Positions 55,873 through 64,000 of a stretch of 64,000 bases of DNA are shown here, piece by piece. The notes beneath the pieces are model-generated. The model was not told where the DNA came from, ran no database searches, and saw nothing but the letters and a program-made list of their open reading frames with translations. The stretch comes from Gambelia wislizenii (lineage: Eukaryota; Chordata; Lepidosauria; Squamata; Crotaphytidae). The stretch lies in contig JAUMIR010000002.1 of NCBI GenBank assembly GCA_030847615.1, positions 286,792,028-286,856,027 on the forward strand, in the 5' to 3' direction. Each line of letters opens with the position of its first letter. Position 1 is the stretch's first letter. Both the position numbers and the translations under genes were made by a program.

Positions 55873-57747
55873 CCACCGAAAAAAACCTCATCATCTCTGG
55901 GTGCTACCTCTTTTGGACATCATTTTAAAATTTAAAAAAAGTAAAAAAGCTTAGGACCAGACGCCCTTCCAGGTGCTGGACAGCAAGCTCGCCCCCGTGC
56001 ATGTCTGACCAAACAGACGGTCAGCTGTGCCCTTTCTGGACTGCGCAAACTAATTGTGTTGATTGTCCCAATGAGCAGGAATGCATATTTCCTGTGGGGT
56101 ATTTTTTAAAGTTTGGGGAAAGCCACAAAGGCCTTCCCCGCAGAATATTAGGTGTTTTTGGCCCCCCTCCTTTCGAATATGTCAATTTGCTGTGGGATCC
56201 CATTGGGACAAAAGGTATTCCCTTCACATTCCATAAGGGTTTTTTTCATCATCTAGACAACTCCTTTGTAATGCTCAAAACTAGGAAACAGTATTGCAGG
56301 TGAGGTGTGACCAAAGAAGAATGGACCTCCTTTGGTTTGGACACTATAGTTCTGTCAATGCAGCTTAGTATTGCATTTGGGGGAGGGGGGGTTGCTGCTG
56401 TGTCACACTAGTAAGGGAGCTTCAGGCCAAAATCTGAAAGGCCGCAGATCCTGTGCTTTTAGACATTGGTGTAGAGCAGGCAGGCCTAACTCACTTTAGC
56501 ATACTAAGTGTAACCCCCCGCTCAGCTTTTTTAAAAAAAATAAGGAAAGCCAGTCTTCTGGAGAGGAGAAGGGTGAAGAAGAGAAGCAGGAAGAGATGAA
56601 GAGTGACAGGTGCACCCCCAGAATGGCTTAATGCAGAGTAAGGTCCAGAGGTCCAAGAACAGCACTACTCCTCAAGACCTTGGAAGGCTGATCTTGTGAA
56701 ACGGCAGCTGTCCCCCACATTTTCCACACAATGATATTTTTTGTGCCCCTAAATAGCTTTGTGGTCACTTGTATGTTTGGGAAAAGCATGCAGGCACGTG
56801 CGCACACAAACAAACATGGCCTAAAGCAAGTTAGCCCTGCAATAAAAATGATACAAAATGGTTCATAACATCAAATAGAAGTTGTGATTGGCTATTTTGG
56901 GACATAAATGGGAGGTCTGTATGAAGATGGTGGCTTAGGGGGTGCCCTTGAGGGAACCGGGGAAAGCATATGCAGGCCATGGACCACACATTGTGTACTG
57001 CTTGTACAGAAAATGAAATTTGTAAGAGCTACTTCGTTAGGTGCATTTTCCTGTCAGTGATGTTATTCTCTGCATACCGTTTCTGTGTGTGCATTTGTGT
57101 TTTTCTGCTGCAGGAGATGGGAATTCAGACCTTGACTTTCTAGGGTAAAAGCGCAGGATCTGATAAACATCCTTTCCTTCAAGAAACTTGCACTTAGGCT
57201 GTCAAGGAAGCCTTAAAAGCCCCACCAATCAAACTGTTTACAGAGGAAAGAGAGGAACAATCGAGCCTTCACACTGCAGGCTTTGTGCCATGCATAAGAA
57301 AAGCAGCATCTGGTTTATTCATCCTGGCGTGACTGACTTGGATGTCTTCCCACTTTCCCATACAACACTGATAGGGCAGCCAAAGAAAGGTTGGGTGCTT
57401 TTAAGAACTCCACACCAGAAGGGCCTAGAGAAGATAAGCAGTCTGGTGGGGCTTACAAATGAGAATATTTATTCTTGGACAATAATGAGTTTTACTAGGA
57501 GATGAGGGTTAAAAGCCTCTTGCCTCCCTTCTTTCTCAAGTTGCCTGCTACCACCTCCCATTGTCATAAGTATACCATGTCATAACCCTTTTTGGTTTCT
57601 TGGGTTGAAATTGTGGAGGCCAGACAACACTAAGCCGGCCTGATTTGGTCCAAGGGGAAATTATTGCTGACCCTTTTGTTAAGGCATCAATGTAACCTTT
57701 TTAATTTAGCTTACCCTAATTCACATCATGTTAGACTACTGTTAAAG

Positions 57748-58034
57748 CAGGGTGGACATCTGCAGAGTGCAGGGGCAAATCCCACCCCCTGTGGGCTGCA
57801 CCCACTCATCCGGGCCCATAATGGCCACTAGAAGTAACAACATCAATGTTTAGACAAAGGTATTGGGGGTTCTGGAGGTGCAGGAGGGAATTTTCATCAA
57901 TTTTTTGATGCAATTTTGTCCAGAAATTCCAAAATTTGAGGACATTGCCTGGGGCAATGATAAGGGGCTTTGGGGCACAAAAGTGAAGTTTAGGGCCTGT
58001 TTTCAGATTGTGGGCAACAGTTTCCCCACCCCTG
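57748..58034. mobile_element. hAT-type MITE with 8-bp target duplication
   Basis: Begins CAGGGTGGACATCTGCAGAG and ends TTTCCCCACCCCTG. Flanked by TGTTAAAG (57740-57747) and TGTTAAAA (58035-58042), 7 of 8 matching. 287 bp, interior non-coding. Confidence 0.7.
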
Positions 58035-58156
58035 TGTTAAAAGTAGCAGAACAAGATTAGAAACATTTCAGAAAAGCTCAGTGTGGTCTGTGGGGATGTC
58101 AGATGCAAGGGAAGGTTGGGGTCCTGTTACAGCAGTTGCTCAGAAGAGATTATATA

Positions 58157-58421
58157 TACAATAGGACCCCTGTATCTGCTAATTCATTAGCCACTGATTC
58201 AGTTATCCACGAGACACAAAACAGCACACCTACCATAGTGTCTTCCTGGAAAATGCCTAGAGTGGCATCCTCTCTAGATATTTTCTAGGGCCTCCAAGGC
58301 AACTATATGGTACTTTAAACTAGAAGTCCCATTATTTTCAATGTTGTTCACTGTTATCCGTGGTTTTCAGTATCTGGGGGGGGGGGAACCAGTCCTCCAC
58401 AGATACAGGGGTCTTACTGTA
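58157..58421. mobile_element. Mariner-type MITE, TACAGTAGGACC subfamily
   Basis: Starts TACAATAGGACCCCTGTATC and ends ATACAGGGGTCTTACTGTA, TA-bounded. The interior CCATAGTGTCTTCCTGG and CCCATTATTTTCAATG also occur in the 23138 fragment and the 63836 copy. 265 bp. Confidence 0.7.
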
Positions 58422-59338
58422 CATCTAACCTCCCTGCCTCTTCTACAGTAGGAGAACCAGAGCCCATAATTTTATCTGGTTGTACAGTACTCCCTTTTTC
58501 CTTCACCTTGAAAGGACCATAGAGGAAATTGATGGTGCTGCCACTTGTACAAACAATCTTTGTACTGAGGCTGATGGCATCTGAGGTGTAAAGGCCCAAT
58601 TTAAAAAAAACAACAACAGCTGGGAGCATTGGGGTTCTGGGAGCTGCAGTCCCAAACGGTCTCTTGGGAATTTTATTGTGAGATTGGAAATCACCTGTGG
58701 TTCACATGAAGAACCACAGGATAAACTGAAGCATTTATACCCAACTCTGACCAGTCAACTGCCATATGGAAGAAAGCAGGCATTGCTCCATCAGAGACAA
58801 CCTGCTTGTTTTACCACCACCCCAGCTGAACTGTCAGGCCAGGAGCTACCCCACAGAGATCCCATGAAAAGACTTCCAATTTCAACTCCCCACCTTGTAT
58901 GGTGAGGATTGATGTGCATTAATATTTAATAAAACGCTGTTGGGAAATCAATATAGATATAGTTTACCAAGTTTGGTGACAGCTGGGATCATAGCAGCCA
59001 GGCTGTGCATGAGGGGAAGTTTTTGTGTCGCAATTTAAGCAGGAGGAATTAACAAAGGGTAAGTCATGTTATACTTGAAATAAATATTTGGATGACACAC
59101 ACAAAGGGAAAGGTTGTGCTCGCTCAAAACAGGTGGACAAAGTTCAAGGAGTTGCACAATTTCCTCAGTGGAGGAAGGCCTTTGCCCTGAAGGCTATGGG
59201 AGAAATGGAATTGCTGGAATATAGTGATTGCTTTCTATGCTGTTAGTGCTTGCTTGCCTGAAGCTAGATATGAAACTACCATGCACCCGTTTTGTACCGA
59301 TTCCACAGCACTTGGCCTTGGGGATATCGCCTTAGAAC

Positions 59339-59570
59339 AGAGCCAGTGTGGTGTAGTGGTTTGAGTGTTGGACTGGGAGTCTCAGAGACCAGGGTTTGGA
59401 TCCTTGCTCAGCCATGGAAACCCACTGGGTGACCTTGGGCAAGTCACACTCTCTCAGCCTCAGAAGGCAGCAATGGCAAACTCACTCTGAACAAATCTTG
59501 CCAAGAAAATTATGTGATAGCGTCGCCATAACTTGGAAATGACTTGAAGGCACACAATAACAATACTGCT
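59339..59570 (+). mobile_element. tRNA-derived SINE, full-length
   Basis: Starts AGCCAGTGTGGTGTAGTGGT. Next comes the B-box-like AGACCAGGGTTTGGATCC, then the TGGGTGACCTTGGGCAAGTC core, GAACAAATCTTGCCAAGAAA and the tail GCGTCGCCATAACTTGGAAA then TGACTTGAAGGCACACAATAACAATA. The best preserved copy in the window. Confidence 0.85.
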
Positions 59571-60589
59571 TTCCCACAGCCAAGCTGCTGTGTCTCTTTC
59601 TCTGTATACACTGCATACATTTTGCCATGCACCATCATTGATGGAAGATAAGCTGCCCTCCCTGGGAGTTCATGCTCCACACACAAAAATCATGAACTCC
59701 CAGGGATGAACAGTGTTTTCAAAAGGGTCACTTTGGACTGTTTAACATGTGGTTGAGCTGCAGATCTAAACTGGCCATCATTTCTGGCCATGATTTCAGG
59801 GAAGAGGTCTGGATTTCTTGACCTGTGTAGCTGTTACGATATTTGGTGTTTGCCACAACCCATGCCAAGCTCACGCTTTGCATTTTTCAGAACACACATG
59901 TTAACTGCAATATGTGAAGAGTAGCATGATTGGCTCCCAGCTTACCCACTGTTGACTGCCAACATAACCTGTTACCACTCCTTCTACATGCCTCTCTTGG
60001 ACTACTTCTGATACTTCTTTGTCCCCTCAGGGCTCTAGACATGAAGTCCAAATCTAGACCTTCTACCCCAAGACCTGGTGCTCCACAGTATCTTAGAGTT
60101 CTCTCATGCAATTAAACTGGGCATTACCAGATTAACCTGCTGACTCAAGCCTGTACACCCAAGAATATTTTCATTTATTACATGTTTCTTAGTATCTCCT
60201 CTCTTCAATTGATAGACATGGCCAATTGAAGCTGCAAAATATTTTTGTCTGTTCAGAGATGGGCTGCTCATTAATGTAATGTGGAAAGAAGCCCCATGTG
60301 GAGGTCTGTAGCAGCAGAACAAGGGTTCATCTCTCCTCTAGCCAAAAGCAAAACCACCTTCTTGCATTGCTTGCTCCCAGCAACTGATATTCAAAGAGAT
60401 ACTGCCTCTGGAATGGAATGTCTTCATGGAATGTCTATTTTGCTGTGATAAGTAAGAATATAAGAAGAGTCCTGCTGGATCCAGTCAGAAAGTCCATCTA
60501 GTCTTTAGTTGGAGAGCTGGTAAGATAATAGTCATTAAGATGTCAGACCAGCACATGGAATAGATCTGGATTCAAATGTGAAACTACAA

Positions 60590-60700
60590 AGCTCACTGGG
60601 TCACCTTTGAGCAGTCCTTTCCTCTCAGCCTAGCCTACTTCACAGGGCTGTTGTGAAGCTAAAATGGGAAGAACCACATAAGCAACTTAGAGGAATGGGT
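60590..60700 (+). mobile_element. Diverged SINE core fragment
   Basis: AAGCTCACTGGGTCACCTTTG, TCAGCCTAGCCTACTTCACA and GGGCTGTTGTGAAGCTAAAATG resemble another reptilian tRNA-SINE/MIR-like core. The head is not recognised. Confidence 0.5.
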
Positions 60701-60864
60701 GGTGGGGTAAAAACTGAGTAATGAATAGTGGCTAAACAAATGTCTTTAGGAAGCCCATAATTAGGGCAGGTGGCAACAATTGTCCCTTATTCCTTGGCTC
60801 CAGCATCTGTCATTCAGAGACACAGCACCTTAGAATGTGGAGATTCCATTTCGCTTTTATGGAT

Positions 60865-60867
<3 letters not shown>

Positions 60868-60907
<40 letters not shown>
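60868..60907. repeat. (TA)n microsatellite
   Basis: About twenty uninterrupted TA units. Confidence 0.95.
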
Positions 60908-60909
<2 letters not shown>

Positions 60910-61736
60910 GAAAATGTAACCAGTCCTCTTGTAAATCCAAACCACTTGGTGGTCATCAACTTGGAAATGTTACTTGCTTGACTACAGCTTCCAGAATCTC
61001 CCAGTCAGTATGGCCACTGGCCACTTCACTTGCACAACAATAAACAGGATCCAGCCTTTGCACAGTGCCTTAAAAAGTGTAAGCACCAGGGTAAAGGTAC
61101 TGAGGCCAGTGTACCTTACCAACATGATTCTATCCCTACATGGAGTGACCAAAGTCTTTTGCAGGGGATTTAATAGCCATATACAAACACTGGAAAGACC
61201 CAGGCTCTAGATTTCTTGCTGCTTTCCATCTCCCACCGTACTTAGCCCATTGCCACCAGACATAGTTATCTGGCTGTTTCAACTTGTAGAGTCCACAAAG
61301 AAACCACAGCCCTTCAAATATACAGGAAAGAGCTGTTCACTGGATCATGCTGCCATCTGGTGAGACTTTTAGTAAAGCACAGTCAGTCTGTTTTTCTATT
61401 TGTAAGGGGGCTCTGGGACATCCTTGTGAGAGTGATTTGAGGCACATTTAAGCAGGAATTGCAGGACTAATCGGTAGAACTATAGTGTAGAGCCAGGGGT
61501 TGTTCTCACACTTTCCTCTTCTGTATAATGCTGCTGTCTGCTCAACAGCTGCTAAAATGAGAAGCAAATCTGCATCAAGACATGGGGGGTAAGGGTGTGA
61601 GTGCTGCCATATATTCTCTAGTAACTGTGAGATGGCTAGCATAGAATCATGGCCCCCACCTCCCGAAGCAGGCTCCCAGGCCAGTGTCTTTGGCAGGCAG
61701 CTAAGGTTAAGGGGCAGCAAGATGCTTTACAGGATT

Positions 61737-61912
61737 TAGGATAAAAATAAAAAATAGTTTAAATGATCGCACCAAACTAATATTTATATTAATTTTTTAA
61801 AAAACTAAATGGATCTACATAATAAAAACTTACAATAATATCATACCAAGGGGACTTTCTAATCCCCCCCCCCGGCTAGAGCCCTGTCAGCCTCCCCCTT
61901 GTGGGGGCCATG
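61737..61912 (-). mobile_element. Tail part of the same composite repeat, antisense
   Basis: The reverse complement matches the GGGGGCTGACAGGGCTCTAGCC and TATTATTGTAAG-TTTTAT-GTAGATCCATTTAGTTTTTT order of copy A, but lacks the reverse-transcriptase portion. Confidence 0.6.
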
Positions 61913-61915
61913 CAT

Positions 61916-62131
61916 AGGATAGTGGTTGAGTGCTGGACTAGACTCCAGGACATCAGGATCTGAATCTCCACTCAGCCATGGAAACCTACTGGGTGACCTT
62001 GGGAAATTCACACTCTCTCAGCCTCACAGGAAAGCAATGGCAATCCCCCTCTGAACAAATGTTGCCTAGAAAACCCCATGATAGGATCACTGTAAAATGA
62101 TGTTGACTTGAGGGCACCTACCAGCAACAAA
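61916..62131 (+). mobile_element. tRNA-derived SINE
   Basis: Same family as 59339: GGATAGTGGTTGAGTGCTGG, CTCAGCCATGGAAACCTACT, GGGTGACCTTGGG, GAACAAATGTTGCC-AGAAAA and TTGACTTGAGGGCACCTA. The head is slightly truncated. It follows directly on the antisense composite-repeat tail at 61737-61912. Confidence 0.8.
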
Positions 62132-62335
62132 GCTGGGCAATGACACTGCCTTATACTTTGCACTTGTGCACTTGCCAAAACATTAGGGCAACACTAGAAT
62201 AGGATGCCACACATAACTGGGCCATACAGTAGGATTTCTTTGCCATAGTTAAAACACTTAAAGGGAGGAGCCCATCTAGCAACAGCTGCAGATGTTTCCA
62301 CATACTTGGACTGTCATGTTAAGTTTAATTCTACA

Positions 62336-62465
62336 GCAGGGGTGGGAATCTTGTCGTCTTCCAGATGATATCGGACTACACATCCCAACAACCCCCACCA
62401 TTAACTATAGCCACTAGGACTGCTGAAAATTGCAGTCCAACAATACCTAGGGAGGCACACTTGCT
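62336..62465. mobile_element. hAT-like MITE fragment
   Basis: CAGGGGTGGGAATCTTG..., CTTCCAGATGATATCGGACT and ACACATCCCAACAACCCCCA match the common CAGGGGTGGGGAACC...CCAGATGTT..GGACTACA element of amniote genomes. The right terminus is eroded. Confidence 0.45.
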
Positions 62466-63835
62466 TTAGAGCAATAATACAAGCCAAGTGGATTTAAGGG
62501 CATGTAACCCAGCGTTTAGGCTGCAGTGCTCAGTATTGTCAGCCCTAAGTGCATTGGCAAAGTTATGTGAGCACCGATCAGCCAAGCTGAAGGTCACCTG
62601 GGTATTCACTGAAATATTTATGTGTTGAAAGTGCTGAGCACCTTAGACATTGCTTAAATAAGTGGCATTCAACAGCTAAGCTAACTGAATCTTTCAGTTG
62701 GGGAAAAGTCCCATGTTCCTGCTACACACAAATAGTAAATAATTGCCTTTTTATCTTCGGATTTCCCCCTTCTTGCTACCAGCTTTGTGTTTCTGAAGTG
62801 CCTTCATCAGTGTAAGCCTGATCCTATGCAGCATAAGACATGCCTAGTTTCCCTTGAATCAATGGGGTTTAACATGCGAACAGGGTACAAAGAGTTGTAA
62901 AATGGGGGACGTGGCTCCATCCCTTTTATAAAGGAGATAATGAATAATGCCTGGCTCTAAACTTCAAATGAGAATTGAGAGTTCTCTGGAAGACTTTGTA
63001 TCAACTCCAAGTGCTATGTCTCAGGAAAAATCTTTTGAGTTACATTGCATGTAAAAATGGTAATAGAGGCAGTCAACTTTCTTCTCCTTAAATGGATATG
63101 TTCGTGATGAAGACAGATGTTACACTGGAAGACCAGTGATGGTGATGCTTTGCAAACAAAAATGTTTTGTCCTGCAAGGCAGTTCTAGAAAATAACAGTT
63201 TCTATATTCTCCTGAGTGATTTGGCTGTGCTTAGTCTTCCATGGGTTAATAGCTATGCCAGCAACATCTCACTTCCGCTCTTCTCAACCCTTTCCTTAGT
63301 TTTGCAAGTGTTTTGGAAAAATTCATGATTTTATTCGGGCAATATGAAAGATCCAGGCATACAGGCCTATATCTGTATTATAATTTAAAGTAGTCATCTG
63401 TCAGTATAGAAATTTGCATACTTGATCATTGTCACCAGACTAAGGGGGTACTTTCTAAATATTTATCCACTGCTTTCAATATTATTGCCACCACAGCATT
63501 ACTTTTTAGAAAAATTAAAGGTAATAGTGCAATAATGCTATGATGTCATGTTTACTATGGCTTAATGAGTACAAATGAAGTGGTTTTTGAAAATAACAAC
63601 CTGAAACAACTGACTAGAATAAGCACTTTTGTTTTTTACAGGAGAAAGATATCAAAAATGGAAAGGGATGGTGTGGTCTGTTTCTCTTCCCGTGTCACCT
63701 CTCACAATGCGAGATCATACCAGAAAATTTAACCACCTCATCATGACTATTTCTCACTGAATGTTTCTGTTCCTTCCATCCTGATTTATCTAGGATTTGC
63801 TGAATTTCTTATTTATTGTTTTTCTATTCATACAC

Positions 63836-64000
63836 TACAGTAGGACCTCCTTATCCACTGGGGATTGGTTGGGGGATATGGATACCATAAACCGTGGATA
63901 ATAGCAAACACCATTGAAAATAATGGGACTTCTGGCTTAAAATACCATACAGTTGCCTTGGAGGACCTACAAATGGCTAGAAAGGACACATTTTCTAGGA
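63836..64000. mobile_element. Mariner-type MITE, cut by the window end
   Basis: Starts TACAGTAGGACCTCCTTATC and continues GATACCATAAACCGTGGATA and GAAAATAATGGGACTTCTGG, a member of the 58157 subfamily in the opposite internal orientation. Confidence 0.65.

Larger units (their letters stand above)
53842..64000. other. Intergenic region 3' of PRAG1
   Basis: No second gene is recognised. Outside the listed repeats, 55875-57735, 58430-59335, 59575-60585, 60910-61735 and 62470-63830 show only short unsupported frames, scattered AT-rich or decayed-repeat text, and no tRNA- or snoRNA-like signal that I could defend. Confidence 0.7.

Overview
The window is vertebrate nuclear DNA carrying essentially one protein-coding gene, PRAG1 (Pragmin, SgK223), a scaffold pseudokinase of the PEAK family, read on the plus strand. 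Five coding exons (1564-1905, 14031-15853, 31308-31465, 40531-41270, 51957-52979) join in frame through canonical GT/AG splice sites into a predicted 1,361-residue protein. Start codon, stop codon and all four coding-exon junctions lie inside the window. Any upstream non-coding exon and the promoter lie outside it. I see no second host gene, tRNA gene or CRISPR array.

The repeats suggest a squamate reptile, more likely a lizard than a snake, although the species cannot be fixed by eye. They include CR1 and L2/CR1-like LINEs, a Bov-B/RTE fragment, tRNA-derived SINEs with Bov-B-like tails, a 5S-rRNA-derived SINE, Penelope-like terminal fragments, a DIRS-like retrotransposon remnant, and many non-autonomous hAT and Tc1/mariner-type elements.

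Layout. 1-1475: 5' intron or flank with microsatellites. 1476-1905: first coding exon. Intron A (1906-14030): TIR elements, a CR1 tail, a 2.2-kb antisense LINE, a self-complementary TGCACAGAAA-type array and a fold-back element. 14031-15853: the large second coding exon. Intron B (15854-31307): a 0.6-kb TIR element, duplicated LINE fragments, a hAT element with a perfect 8-bp target duplication, mariner-type MITEs and a Penelope-like piece. Intron C (31466-40530): a Tigger-like element, a LINE and a DIRS remnant. Intron D (41271-51956) is the densest: a 5S SINE split by a fold-back Penelope-like fragment, a nested Tigger-like element, a 1,152-bp TA-flanked TIR element holding a 148-bp minisatellite, and a 545-bp near-perfect palindrome 324 bp before the last exon. 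52980-64000: 3' UTR, then intergenic DNA with SINEs, hAT elements and a mariner-type MITE cut by the window edge.

The gene itself is well supported. The most unusual material is structural: very large palindromes, a minisatellite born inside a DNA transposon, and repeat families nested in one another. Repeat family names are assigned from remembered hallmarks, not from searches.
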